64,000 nucleotides of DNA from Delphinus delphis (GCF_949987515.2 NC_082695.1:70946466-71010465), one strand, 5' to 3'. Positions 34,655 to 46,074 are shown, counted from the stretch's first letter. Notes: generated by a model not told the origin, from the letters alone. Numbers and translations: made by a program.

Positions 34655-34905
34655 TATGACAATAGCTAATGGGGATCAAGTGCTTACATTGTTATACCAG
34701 GCACATTATATGCCTTATCTGATTTAATCTCCAGCATCCCTATGAGGTAAAAACTTTTCAAATGTCCATTTTAGTGATGGGGAGATTGAGGCTTAGCATG
34801 GTTAAAAATCTTTTCCTAGAGTCACAGTTTTCAAGTAGTAGATAAGGATTTTAAACCAGGTCTGACGGCCCCAGATTCAGAGTTTGTAATCACAGTGCTT
34901 TCGTG
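34655..34905 (-). repeat. MIR SINE
   Basis: Antisense MIR in order: 'gataatgg'-like start, 'ataccaggcacattatatgcc', 'ccctatgaggtaaaaac', 'ttagtgatggggagattgaggctta' and 'cagagtttgtaatcacagtgc'. Confidence 0.75.
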
Positions 34906-34909
34906 TCTC

Positions 34910-35595
34910 CACAGAAGTAGGAGGAGGATGGATTTCTCTTCCACCTCTGTTATAAATAAGCTTTTGTCTACAAATTCATTATTGCTACCTGTAAGAAATG
35001 AGATACATAATGACATGAATAAATTAGCTCAAGCATATTTGACTCCAAATTAGAAGGTGCAAAACATTGTTGATGAACCACCAGCTAACGACCCTACCTC
35101 CACATTTCCTGAGTAGTTACAGGGAAGTGACAACCTCTCTTAAATCTCTGGATGTGCAGGATGATAATTTCCCAATAAACCAAATCCTGCTACTATCAGA
35201 AGATTTGAAAATTTCTAACGATTTTTACCAGTGCCTCTAAACGATATGGACTGGGGACAGACATCAAAAGCTTCGACTTGGGTATGCTTCAGTTTTATTT
35301 CCAGAAGTTAACTTAGCAGAAATGGAGTAACTGTTCATTATTTTCTGTCATTTTTATATCATTTTTTGCCATGCATATTGTGCAGTAATTGCAGGAAATT
35401 AAATTTGAATCTTGTGACACAAGCATGTTGTGAATATCATAAAAAACACATATGTTCATAAATGGTAAAAAAAATAAAAGGAGGAAAAGAAAGGTGATAA
35501 AAATTACATTGAGAAAACTTTTACAGTCTTTCAGAACAATGGAAAAGGGAATGTCTTAGGGTTCTTTGTTCAGGCTGAATTCTAGGATGAAATGC
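34910..35595. other. Single-copy sequence
   Basis: No recognisable repeat or gene. Confidence 0.4.
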
Positions 35596-35671
35596 TTTCA
35601 GGAGGCAAAGTTTTGTTTGGTGGACATATTTGTATTTTTGCTATTTTCTCCAGGTCTTTTTACATGGTGTC

Positions 35672-36272
35672 CTATGAGCAGCAGGACATTTGAAATCCTA
35701 CACAAAGAACTGCCTTGAAAAGAATTCCCAGCCAGGTCCAGGAGATGCAGATCCTGCAGACAAAGCCATTTTTCATTTGCCACATGGAAGTAAGAATAGA
35801 TAGGAAATCATCATGACTTTTTTGGCTTCTGCTTTTGTTAGGTCTCCTCTTCCTGGTGGTACCTGTTGCTACTTTCCTTGCTGCCTCTTCCTGAATAAGG
35901 TTAATTCCTATCGATCCTTTTAGTGATACTGTAGAAACATCCATGAAGCTGGATGTTTACATCCTATGGTCTGATCTGACCTAGAGTCAACCTCATCATT
36001 TGACATGATGGAAGAGCCCATGATCGGCTCCTGAGTGCTGATCTAGCTGCTGTCATCAATACCATCTCACATCCAGTTTTCATTATTTGATTTCTCTGGG
36101 TCCACAGGTGGTCCTCTGGGATTTGGAACAATCTCACTCTACGTTTTCCTATGCTAATGGCAGACAATGAATTCATCCTAACACATTTACAAAATTGCAA
36201 AGCATTACCTTTTACCAAATCAATGCCACGCAGAGTTGGCAAGTTATGTAAGTGGCCAACTCTACTGACCAA
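35672..36272 (-). other. Two near-adjacent minus-strand open frames, possible coding remnant
   Basis: The frames 36272 to 35964 (102 codons) and 35944 to 35672 (90 codons) are 19 bases apart and in different frames. Together they resemble one ~600-bp reading frame broken by a shift. The second contains a basic patch, TTRKRRPNKSRSQKS. I do not recognise a gene, and no poly-A tail or target duplication marks it as a retrocopy. It may be chance. Confidence 0.15.
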
Positions 36273-36324
36273 AATCCTCTATCAACCATCCAGACATAGT
36301 GTATGGTCAGGCTCAATTCCAAAC

Positions 36325-36500
36325 TCTCCATGAAGAATTCTCTGACTACTCCAGTTTATACTGGTTCCTCTCTTAGAAGTAATTATTGACCGAGATATTC
36401 ATTTCAGTTTAACTGTTAAGCATCAATTACTAAAGTCTTTTATTAAAATGTCAAATCTTTGTGAGTAGAAATTAGGTCTTCATTTTCCTCCAGATGCTGC
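36325..36500 (+). repeat. Possible L2 3' fragment
   Basis: 'ccatgaagaattctctgactactccag' and 'agtagaaattaggtcttcattttcctccag' resemble the distal part of L2 in sense orientation, with high divergence. Confidence 0.35.
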
Positions 36501-36541
36501 AGGGTGCTTCAATGATATCTTTATCTTTAACCAAAATCAAA
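36501..36541 (+). repeat. First copy of an exact 41-bp duplication
   Basis: Identical base for base to 38483-38523, direct orientation, 1,982 bp apart. It begins AGGGTGCTTCAATG and ends ACCAAAATCAAA. The outer flanks do not match. Confidence 0.9.
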
Positions 36542-36756
36542 ATGATCATATTTGCCTTCCCAAGCCACTCCTCTGCCTTCCTTACTTCTATTGCCACTGC
36601 TACCATTGTTCCTAGTACCCAGGCACAAATATTACAAGGTAAGACTTGATTTCCCTATCTCCGTCACACCTCATAGTTAATTAATTGCAAAGTTCTGTAG
36701 GTTGGCAATTTTTAACTTGTCTTTTATTTGATTTATTTGCTGGCCTCTAGAACCCC

Positions 36757-36990
36757 CCTTTTTTTATTGGTATATAGTTGCTTTACAATGTTGTGTTAAG
36801 TTTCTGCTGTACCACAATGTGAATTAGCCACACATATACATATAGCCCCTCTTCCTCAGATTTCCCTCCCATTTAGGTCACCACAGAGCATTGAGTAGAG
36901 CTCCCTGAGCTATACAGTCTGTTCTCATTATTTATGTATTTTATACATAGGAGTGTATGTATGTCAATCCCAATCTCCCAATCCATCCTT
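36757..36990 (-). mobile_element. L1 3' UTR fragment, 5' truncated
   Basis: Antisense: T run, 'attggtatatagttgctttacaatgttgtgttaagtttctgctg', 'accacagagcattgagtagagctccctgagctatacagt' and 'caatctcccaatccatcc'. It is more diverged than the copies at 23363 and 62800. Confidence 0.85.
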
Positions 36991-36999
36991 CCCCGCAGA

Positions 37000-37395
37000 A
37001 CTCCTTTATCAAAGGAAATCTCATACGAAAGTCCGTTACGTAAGAAAAGCAGCTATGATAAGAAGCGGCTGAACTGCCTTGAGCCTACAACTGCAGCCCT
37101 TGAAAGAACTCCCAAGAATCTCCAAGGCTGAGCAGTATTTAAAGGCCCGCAGTTGTAGAGTTGATCTCCAAATTGTCAAAAAGCATCATGGTACAGTGAA
37201 CAATACCCTGGCATAAATCAGAGGATCTGAACTGAGCCTTGATTTTATCTCTACAATAGAATACCTTTCCTACTTACATCATAGAGTTATTGTAAGGATC
37301 AAATAAGACTCTGTATGTGAAAGTACATGGTAAACCGTTAAAGACCATGAAGATTTAGGGAACCATCACCTCTTTTCTGATTTTCAGGGCCCCGT
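37000..37395. other. Unassigned sequence
   Basis: No repeat or gene recognised; a small MIR-like stretch near 37270-37340 is too weak to call. Confidence 0.35.
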
Positions 37396-37465
37396 TCTCC
37401 TTCTCATTCTACCCACCACTTGGTCAACCACTGCTTCCAGATTAATCCTAAAGCACATCCCTTTC
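37395..37465 (+). repeat. L2-like fragment, left part
   Basis: 'caaccactgcttccagattaatcctaaagcaca' resembles sense L2. The match appears to resume at about 37970 beyond inserted L1 text. Confidence 0.4.
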
Positions 37466-37471
37466 ATATCA

Positions 37472-37499
37472 TTTCTTTCTTTCTTTCTTTCTTTTTTTT
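37472..37499. repeat. (TTTC)n simple repeat
   Basis: TTTCTTTCTTTCTTTCTTTC followed by a T run. Confidence 0.9.
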
Positions 37500-37501
37500 G
37501 T

Positions 37502-37645
37502 AATTATAGCGTTGTTTATCATAGTGAAAACATTGAAACCTTTTAGAGTGGAAAATTTTAACGTACACAAAACTGAAATCAGTGAATGAACCCACATGCT
37601 CATCACCCAGCTTCAGCAACGATCAATATTTCGCCAATCTTGTTT
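37502..37645 (-). mobile_element. Old L1 3' UTR fragment
   Basis: 'gtggaaaattttaacgtacacaaaactgaaatcagtgaatgaacccacatgctcatcacccagcttcagcaacgatcaat' fits the antisense 3' UTR of an old L1. Confidence 0.6.
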
Positions 37646-37649
37646 TTGT

Positions 37650-37890
37650 GAAAAAATGTAAACCTACGAAATGTCTGAAAATAGGAAAACAGTTGAATAA
37701 ACTGGGGTACATTGATTTAGAGTGCTCTGAAGCTTTTAAAATAGTACAGAGTTGTATTATAAAATAATTCAGAATATATGGTATTATCACAACCATGGAA
37801 GTTCAAAAACGAATATCCAGTCAGTGTAGAAAAAAAGACAGGAAGGAAGTACAGTAAGATATGAACTGGTTTCCCTTTGGTGTTTCTTAT
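37650..37890 (+). mobile_element. Possible old L1 3' fragment, sense
   Basis: 'tgaataaactggggtacattgatt' and 'cagtaagatatgaactggtttccctttggtg' weakly resemble the end of old L1 ORF2/3' UTR. Confidence 0.3.
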
Positions 37891-37969
37891 CATTTCTTGA
37901 CTCAGAAATGTCTAACAATCACTACCGGTGGCTAAATTAACATCAACTGTCTCAGCTTAGTATTGAAGC

Positions 37970-38270
37970 CCTTTTATAGTGAAGTCAAATTTCCCTTTCT
38001 AGTATTAGTGGCCGTCATTCTTCCATGTAAACCTGATGCTTTAGCCGAATCACTACTCACTCTTTTCTAAATGCTTCCTCTTCTTTCTTGTCTCTCAACT
38101 TGTGTTCTGAGTGTCCCCTTTGGCCCCACCCCTGAAATGCTATGTATGATTCAAGTCCCATTTTTGGTACTTCATACCTGTTGAAGCCCTTTCTTATTCC
38201 AGTCTCTGCTTCTCTCTCCTCCAGACTCCCAACAGGAAACAGGGTAAATCCTCATGGATTCCTGAAAGGC
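37970..38270 (+). repeat. L2-like fragment, right part
   Basis: CT-rich sense text 'ttctaaatgcttcctcttctttcttgtc', 'tgattcaagtcccatttttggtacttcatacctgttgaagccctttc' fits a decayed L2. Confidence 0.45.
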
Positions 38271-38482
38271 AGAGAAAAGCAGTATTTAGGTCACTGTAGA
38301 GAGGTAATAAAAATGTATGAAATTTCCTCATAAGAGTTTAATAAATTAAAGCAAACTGAAATATGTTTGTGAAAGCCATCTCTCTCACTCTCTTTTTAAA
38401 GATAGGTAGACTTTTGTTTGAGGGTAAGTTTTCTCAATTTATAATCTTCTTCTTTCTGCTGAAAGACTAAAACGTGAGGCAG

Positions 38483-38523
38483 AGGGTGCTTCAATGATAT
38501 CTTTATCTTTAACCAAAATCAAA
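38483..38523 (+). repeat. Second copy of the exact 41-bp duplication
   Basis: Identical to 36501-36541 in the same orientation; flanks are unrelated. Confidence 0.9.
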
Positions 38524-38524
38524 C

Positions 38525-39390
38525 AAGGCAAACAAGGATGGCCACGTTGGCCTCAGGGAAGGTTTTCTTTTCTGAAAACTTAACATTTTATAAATATAAG
38601 AGTATTGGTATCTTCACACCAAAATATTTCATTAATTTAAAATCTCTGCTCATTTATCAATATATAATTTAGACCTAAAAAAGAAAAGCAGGCTAAATTG
38701 GAGAATATATTTAACGGAAAAGAAAATTTGTCACTTTAAGGTATAAAAGAGAAAGGTACTGTCTGCCATGTAGGGGTTCTTATCTGTGTTTGATGTGGTA
38801 ACTAAACGAATTTGTGGAAAACTAGTGATGAGACAATAACTCAAGGAGGCTTTGAAAAAAATCTCATTCATTTAACTACTTGATAGAGATCTTAAGTAAT
38901 TTCTTTAAATAAATAGACAATACTCATTTTAAATGATCAAAGCTTTTGTTCATAAATATCTGCTTAAGTTAAAAGTAGTTTTCCTTTTAAATACTGTAAA
39001 TCTTTTCTTGTTGCCATCCTTTACACTGTCTACTTGTCTTTTTTTAATGAATACAGAATCAACTGAGTAAATATAAACTTATTCTATTATCATTTGCATG
39101 ATTTCTCTTATCAATTAGAGGGCTTTGAATCAATAATCTTTTACTCCAGTACACCTGGAAACATGATATTCCATGGAAGCTCATCCGTGACTTTATATTT
39201 TCCTCTGTCAGTTAAACAAAGAAAATGCTCATGTGGTTACAGCACTGCCATTCACTTGGGTAACCTTGGAGACTCAGTAGTGACCGGGAATGTCCAAGCC
39301 ATTATTTTGGAGATGTGTTAAGGACCAGAACTCTCAGTTACCTCATAGAAAATCAATTATAGGTGTTGCAGGGGGTGGGAAGAGGCAAAT
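38525..39390. other. Single-copy AT-rich sequence
   Basis: No recognised repeat or gene. Confidence 0.45.
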
Positions 39391-39399
39391 TGAAAAATA

Positions 39400-42275
39400 A
39401 CAAGATTTCTGCTTCTGGCCAAGGTGGAACCAGGCAGGGACCAGGTTTACCTTCCTGCCTGAAACAACCAAAAACAAACAAATGAGCAAAAAACACAAAA
39501 AACCTAGCAAAATGTGTGGAACAGTGGTTTTCAAGACACTGGCCAACAAGTTATGAGAGAAAGTTTAAAACAAATTAATTAAACCAGCTATAGAATTGCC
39601 CCCAGATTTACCACCCTGAGAGAATTTCTAGGTTGCAGTGCAGGCAGGGGAACCCAAGCAGAACCTAGCAGAATCCCTGAGTTAAGGAGGCAGAGCTGAG
39701 AGACTGACAAGATCAGGAGAGCTGGACTACACAGGGAGGAGCATGGCAGAGTGGAGAGCTGCACAGAGAAGGAACTCCATAGATTTACTGAGGGGCCCCT
39801 CAAATATTTAGCCGAGTGCTGATCAGATATGTATGTGAGGAAACTATTCAAGGCCGGGGTAAAACTCACCTGAAATGATTAGAGATACAAATGCCTTACA
39901 GTCACACAGAGTTGAAAATACTGCTTGTTTCCGTCAGCCAAACAGAGAATTCCGTGATTCACAGGGTATTAGGAGGAAAAGGATCTTGCCTCACTAGGGA
40001 GGAATAATTAGCCCCAGCATGAGTATTGCTATAATCTTGCCTAGCAAACCTTTAAAGTAAGGCTGTAAAGGGTGAAACTGTTTGCAAGTAACTTAACTAT
40101 GTCACAGAACAAAACTCAAGGGTCTGTATAGAAATATAAAAACATTCAGTACCTCCAAAAGTAAAACTAATCTGGCATCTAATCAAAAATTACTAGGCAT
40201 GAAAAAAGGAGGAAAACACAATCACTGATGATGAGAAAAAATTAATTAATTCCAAAAGGACATAAGAATTAGATGACAAGGACAATAAAATAGTTATTAC
40301 AACTGTATTCTATATGTTTACAAAGTTAAGTAGCAAAAAATTAGATGGTCATTCAGACATACACACTAAAATGGCTGAGGTGAAAAATACAAGGATTAGA
40401 CATTGCAGAAAAAAGATTCGTGAATTTGAAGACATAGTCACAGAAATTATTTAAATAAAACACAAAAAGAAAATTTTAAAAAATGAACAGAGCATCAGTG
40501 AACTACAGAACAATTTTTTTTTGAAAGCAGTTTCTTGCTCTGTCTACCCCTCCCCATCCCTAATTCTCATTCCTGAGAGGCAACCACATCCAACCCTTTT
40601 ATTATATATATAAATGTATTTATTTATTTATTTTTGGCTGTGTTGGGTCTTCGTTGCTGCTTGTGGGCTTTCTCTAGTTGGCAGCAAGCAGCGGCTGCTC
40701 TTCATTGTGGTGCGTGGGCTTCTTATTGTGGTGGCTTCTCTTGTTGTGGGCTCTAGGCACGTGGGCTTCAGTAATTGTGGCATGTGGGCTCAGTAGTTGT
40801 GGCTCACGGGCTCTAGAGCGTAGGCTCAGTAGCTGCAGTGCACGGGCTTAGTTGCTCCGTAGCATGTGGGATCTTCCCAGACCAGGGCTCAAACCCGTGT
40901 CCCCTGCATTGGCTGGCAGATTCTTAACCACTGTGCCACCAGGGAAGTCCCAAACTATGGAACAATTTTAAGTGGCCTAATATATGTATAAATAGAGTCC
41001 CCCAAATGAAGGGAGGGGCGAAAATATTTGAAGAAATAACAGCTGATATTTTTCCAAATTTGATGAAGACTGTAATCGTAAAGATCTAAGAGACTCAATG
41101 AACCTCAAGCACAAGAAATGTAGAGAAAACGACATCAAGGCACATCATAATAAGATTGTTCAAAAACAGTGGTAATGAGAAAATCTTAAATGCAGACAAA
41201 GGGGGAGAAAAAAACATCACGTACTTAGGAACAAAGATAAGAATGACAGCAAATTTCTCACCTAAAACAGTGCAAGTTAAAAGATAATGAAATGAAAATT
41301 TTAAAGAACTGAAAGAAAAAAATTGCCAGCATAGATTTTTATACCCAATAAGAGTGTCTTTCAAAATCCAAGACAAACTAAAGACATTTTAAACATATAA
41401 AAGGTGAAAGAATTGTTGCACTAAAAGAAATGTTAAAGAAAGTCCTTCACACAGAAGGAAAATGATACCAGTTGGAAATATGGATTTAAACAAAAGAATG
41501 GAGAGGACTGGAAGTGGAATCTATGGTGAATATATGTTTTAATTAATATTTAAATTACTTTAAAGCATAACTGACTGTTTAAAGAAAAATAATAACAATT
41601 AAGTGTGGGTAGTATTAAACTAAAATATATGACAATAATGGCACAAAATTTGAGAGGGGAAGAATAGCAGGATACTGTTGTAAAGCTCTAGTTCTGTATA
41701 TGAAGTGGTATAATATCATTTGAATACATGAAGTTGTGTAACATCACTTGGTAAGTTAAAAATGTATCCTATAAACCCTAAAGCAACCACTAAAATAACA
41801 AAACAAAGAGTTATAGCTAATAAGCCAAAAAAGGAGATAACAATGAAATCATAAAAATACTGTTAAACCATAAGAAGTCAAAGAAAAAAAAAAGAAAAAA
41901 GGGAAAGGGGAACAAAAAACAAAGGGATAAACTGAAAACAAATGACAGGGTGATAGATTTAAACTCAACCATATAAATGATTATATTAAATTTAAATGGT
42001 CAAAATACCTCAGTTAAAATGTAGAGATTGTAAAATTGGATTAAAAAAATGACCCAACTATATGCTGTTTAAAAAGAAGGCACTTTAAATGTAAGATAAG
42101 ATAATAGTAAAAGGTTGGAAAATGATACACCATGCTAAGACTTGTCAAAAGAAAGCTAGACTTTACTTATAAAAAGAAAATAGGTTTTAGAATAAAGAAT
42201 ATTACAAGGGATAAAGATAGTTATTTCATTATAATAAAAGGGTCAGTTCCTCAAGAAGACATAACAGGAGCATAT
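39400..42275 (+). mobile_element. HAL1/L1M-type relic (5' region to start of ORF2), interrupted by a SINE
   Basis: Sense text matches old L1/HAL1 order: 'tctaatcaaaaattactaggcatgaaaaaagg', 'gacaaggacaataaaatagttattacaactgtattctatatg', 'atacccaataagagtgtctttcaaaatcc', 'ccctaaagcaaccactaaaataac' and 'aaactcaaccatataaatgattatatt'. It ends with an ORF2 endonuclease remnant at about 42110-42265 (residue pattern FRIKNITRDKDSYFIIIKGS). All frames are decayed. The insertion at 40518-40952 divides it. Confidence 0.7.
40518..40952 (-). mobile_element. CHR-2-type SINE, long form, with extra 3' sequence
   Basis: Antisense SINE: head at the right (GGGACTTCCCTGG on the minus strand), 'ggctgtgttgggtcttcgttgctgc', and an ATTTATTTATT-type tail near 40601-40636. 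Beyond the tail lies about 75 bp of other sequence, then the T run 40514-40522. Target duplications (40501-40517 and 40953-40969, two mismatches) lie outside the extra sequence, so it appears to have moved with the SINE. Confidence 0.85.
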
Positions 42276-42279
42276 TACT

Positions 42280-42660
42280 CTATATGGTCCCTAGTTCTTT
42301 GTTCATGCAGGTTGCTTTTATGGAGAGGATCCTTTTTCTTATTTGCCTGCACCCTTAACAAAAGATTTCTTGGCACTGTTTCCATGCCAGACTCAGAGAC
42401 ATAGGAATGACACCAGTCTGAAGCAAGCAGATGGACAAGAATGGGTTAGTCTATGGCCCTGGGGTCCCACTAGTCAAACCCTACCATGTAACCATTTCCT
42501 TCTAATGACTTGCTGCCTCCTCAGAGGTCTACTCTGGAAGCAGAGGGCTGGTCCCTGGGCTCTCAGAGATCACATACCTTAGTCTTTACCTCTGCAGGCT
42601 TCTTCATGGGAAGCCACCCAAACAGTGGTCACCCATACTTATTATTAATATACTCTTCTA
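42280..42660. other. Single-copy sequence
   Basis: Nothing recognised. The overlapping 90- and 79-codon plus-strand frames at 42132-42404 and 42343-42582 are partly L1-derived and not called. Confidence 0.4.
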
Positions 42661-42699
42661 TCTTCTAGAAGGCTTTTCCTACCTGGGGATTTATTTTTT

Positions 42700-42765
42700 C
42701 TTTTTGAGAGAGAGAGAAGTGCATGTGTGTGCATGCAAATCTGTGTGTGTGTGTTGTGTATGCCG
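42700..42765. repeat. GA then TG-rich low-complexity tract
   Basis: GAGAGAGAGAGA followed by degenerate TGTGTG units. Confidence 0.8.
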
Positions 42766-42860
42766 TGCAGGTGTTGAGAGATAGTATAGCTGTTCTCAGA
42801 TGTTTCCTCTGTGCCTCACCATCCCTCATAGCTTTCAAAACATGAAGCAAGAATGTGTAT

Positions 42861-42912
42861 CCTTTTTTTTTTTGCTTTCTGATTTACCTTTTTTTTTTTT
42901 CTTTCTGATTTA
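42861..42912 (+). repeat. 26-bp tandem duplication
   Basis: Two adjacent 26-bp units, 42861-42886 and 42887-42912, each CC plus a T run plus CTTTCTGATTTA. They differ at one base. Confidence 0.9.
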
Positions 42913-42914
42913 TC

Positions 42915-44260
42915 ACCTCCTACCTTGAGATAAGGAGAACAAAAAGGCTTAATTTCTTGAATAGAGAGAAGATGATGGAGGGAAAATGTGAGACCATGAG
43001 AAGAATGACAAAATTATATTAAAACTATGATTCAGGTGAATAGACCTTTTCTATTTCTTTATCTGTTGCCCATCACAAAATTAACATTTTATAATTGTGG
43101 TTTCACTAAATATATATTTAAAAAACCATTACAAGCACATATCTTGAGAACAAAAATATGATTTCATGGAAAATCAGGCCTATATGACATCAAAAGGTAA
43201 CTGGGTACAGAGATGCTGTCTTGGAAACCACCTAGCATTGTGATTAAGTAATTAGCTGCCCCCTCTTCACTAGTGTATTCTGAAAAATACATTAACACTT
43301 CAAAAGTCGGCATGATTTTAAGCCAAGTTATTCTAAAAATAATTATAGATATATTTTTAAAAGGTTTCAAATGCTCTCTTGTATTTTTCAAAAGATGTGT
43401 AGATTAATTCCACGTAAAATAAGAGGTGGAAATATACATAAAAGGTTAAATAATAGCATCAGGCAGAATATGTTAGAATGCCAAGTGAATGGTGTACACT
43501 ATGTTTCTCAAACTAAAGCCTAAGAAACCTTGACAGCCACAATTTCTTTGAGAAATTTTGAATTTTATTTAGTTATTCCAGTACTTGAATTTACATTTAT
43601 GTTTACAAATGCATTTCTTCTGGGTGAAGATCAACTGACAGCACAGCTCACCATATAAATGCAGGTCTCATAAAAGTCCCAATGGAGAAAACTAGTGCAA
43701 GAATTGAGTCTTGAAATATACCATAATATTGTCATGAGAACTCAAAAGGACTGAAGAAACTCTAGCAGGATTTCATCTTCACTGAGCCATAAGCATATGA
43801 GGGCGAATTTTTCCATTTCTGACTCCAGTCATCATTGGATTAGGTACCCATTTAATGCGGATTTTCATAACATCGTCATCTTAACCTTATTTCCAAGTGA
43901 ACAAGTCAGCTTTGCAGAGATATCCAGCGACACTCCATTAAAGTTGATGTTTGAGGATTGCTCATTATCAGAGTTTTGGTTAAGTATGAGACTTCATTGT
44001 CCTCGATTATCGAATAAAGGCTTGACGTTACAAATGCCAGTTTAGTTGTACGTAAAAAGACATTATCTGTATTAATAATTACTAAAGTTAAAACACAAAA
44101 GCATGTTTAAATTAAAACTAAGGCTTCATTTCTCCCCCATGATTAAACCCCACGTCAAAGGTTTAGTTTCAGTGAAACAACATAATCCATCACATTTATA
44201 TTCATATTGTCAAATTGAATTTTATTGACCATGTGGTTTCGGTGATATAGTTTCATTGAT
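42915..44260. other. Single-copy sequence
   Basis: No repeat or gene was recognised over about 1.3 kb. Open frames of 75-82 codons are not supported. Confidence 0.4.
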
Positions 44261-44269
44261 GCTAACAAC

Positions 44270-44365
44270 ACAAGGATGAATGAGCTAATGCACAGAGAGG
44301 GCTTGGTACAGTGCTGGCACACGAAAAGCATTCAGTAAAGACTATCTGTCATTATTTTGTGGTAA
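44270..44365 (+). repeat. MIR 3' fragment
   Basis: 'aatgagctaatgcacagagagggcttggtacagtgctggcacacgaaaagcattcagtaaa' is a sense MIR/L2-type 3' end. Confidence 0.6.
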
Positions 44366-44589
44366 TTTATAGCAGGTTTTATTTTAGTACATGTCTATGG
44401 AATATTATTATTATATCTCTTTTAGGGTAGCACTGAGGTCCACAATCTTTTCTTTAAAAGGTCTGTAGACAGTGCTCAAATGTAATAAACCCTAAGTTGG
44501 AAAGTAACTGCCAGACGTTCATTAGTGACCAGGGGGCTTCCTGGAAGACATCAAAAAGCTGCCTCATTATTATGACCAAAAGTTAAAAT

Positions 44590-44690
44590 TGTGGCACAGA
44601 AAACTAAAGTGCCTTATCTAAGCCCATTCATCAAGGCAATAGAAGAGCCTCTTAGATTTTTAGTTCCCAGCTCTAGGACTATGTGTTCTT
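44590..44690 (-). repeat. Possible MIR fragment
   Basis: 'ggcacagaaaactaaagtgccttatctaagccc' weakly resembles the antisense MIR core. Confidence 0.4.
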
Positions 44691-45073
44691 TCTTTCTCCC
44701 TTGTCACTGAACCCCAAGAATAAATAGTACTTATTCTTTTGTCTTTACGTAATGTTTCTGGAAGCAAATAACAGTTGATTATATTTAGCAAACAGTACTT
44801 CTTACTGTATTTTGATATAATAATTCTTTTCAATTTGCTTTGGAAATTGACAATTATGATGACATTGAATAGAGGTTAGAGGACACATTGATTATCAGGG
44901 TAACCTACATACTTACATGAATGCCAGTTTTGATGAAGCATCAGACTCTTATTTGACATATACATTATGTCAGTTGTGAACTTGAAGACCATGTTTCTGT
45001 GGAAATGATGACAGAATAGCTTGCAATCTGCTTACCAAAAAAAAAAATTGCATTTTTTAAAAAACAAGAAGTG

Positions 45074-45384
45074 GGGCTTCCCTGGTGGCGCAGTGGTTGA
45101 GACTCTGCCTGCCAATGCAGGGGACATGGGTTCGAGCCCTGGTCTGGGAAGGTCCCACATGCCACGGAGCAACTAGGCCCGTGAGCCACAACTACTGAGC
45201 CTGCGCGTCTGGAGCCTGTGCTCCGCAACAAGAGAGGCTGTAACAGTGAGAGGCCTGCGCACCGCGATGAAGAGTGGCCCCCGCTTGCAGCAACTAGAGA
45301 AAGCCCTCGCACAGAAACGAAGACCCAACACAGACAAAAAATAAATTAATTAATAAAAAAAACTAAAACTAAAACAAAAAAAAA
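45074..45384 (+). mobile_element. CHR-2-type SINE, long form
   Basis: Head GGGCTTCCCTGGTGGCGCAG with B-box-like GGTTCGAGCCC, one 'gagccacaactactgagcc' unit, 3' part 'gaaacgaagacccaacacag' and a complex A-rich tail. Target word ACAAGAAGTG at 45064-45073 and CCAAGAAGTG at 45388-45397. A second SINE in the opposite orientation begins about 28 bp further on. Confidence 0.95.
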
Positions 45385-45412
45385 AAACCAAGAAGTGTAT
45401 CATACCTGTTTA

Positions 45413-45743
45413 TTTTTTTAAATTAATTAATTTGTTTATCTTTGGCTGTGTTGGGTCTTCATTGCTGCGCGCGGGCTTTTTCTTTAGTTGCGTTGAGCGG
45501 GGTCTACTCTTCGTTGTGGTGCTTGGCCTTCTCATCGCGGTGGCTTCTCTTGTTGCAGAGCATGGGCTCTAGTGCATGGGCTCAGTAGTTGTGGCTCATG
45601 GGCTCTAGAGTGCAGGCTCAATAGTTGTGGCACATGGGTTTAGTTGCTCTGCGGCATGTGGGATCTTCCCGGACCAGGGCTTGAGCCCATGTCCCCTGCA
45701 TTGGCAGGCGGATTCTTAACCACTGCACCACCAGGGAAGTCCC
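45413..45743 (-). mobile_element. CHR-2-type SINE, long form, antisense
   Basis: Tail at left, then 'ggctgtgttgggtcttcattgctgcg', ending GGGAAGTCCC at right. A 15-bp perfect target duplication, TATCATACCTGTTTA, lies at 45398-45412 and 45744-45758. It forms a tail-to-tail inverted pair with the SINE at 45074. Confidence 0.97.
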
Positions 45744-45759
45744 TATCATACCTGTTTAA

Positions 45760-46070
45760 AAGCTACATAGACGCCACATTTTAAAGGAAATCTATATATG
45801 TGCTTAAAAAGAAATTACACATAAAATAAAAGCTGTGAAGTACAATCATAGTGACTGGAGATTTCCATTTAAAAATCATAACACAGCAAAGATTGGCTAC
45901 AAAAACTGGGAAGATTTGCCTCCCAGCAATAAAGAAGTAATTTGAAACAAAATAGGCACAAAAGCAATGGTTGCTGAATCTTTCTTTTCCGAGCTATTTA
46001 GCAATATATCGGAGATGGCCTTTCATGTACAAGGTGAATTAATCGGGATTGGGACCTTTAAAAGATATAG
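45760..46070. other. Single-copy sequence
   Basis: Nothing recognised. Confidence 0.4.
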
Positions 46071-46074
46071 ATAT

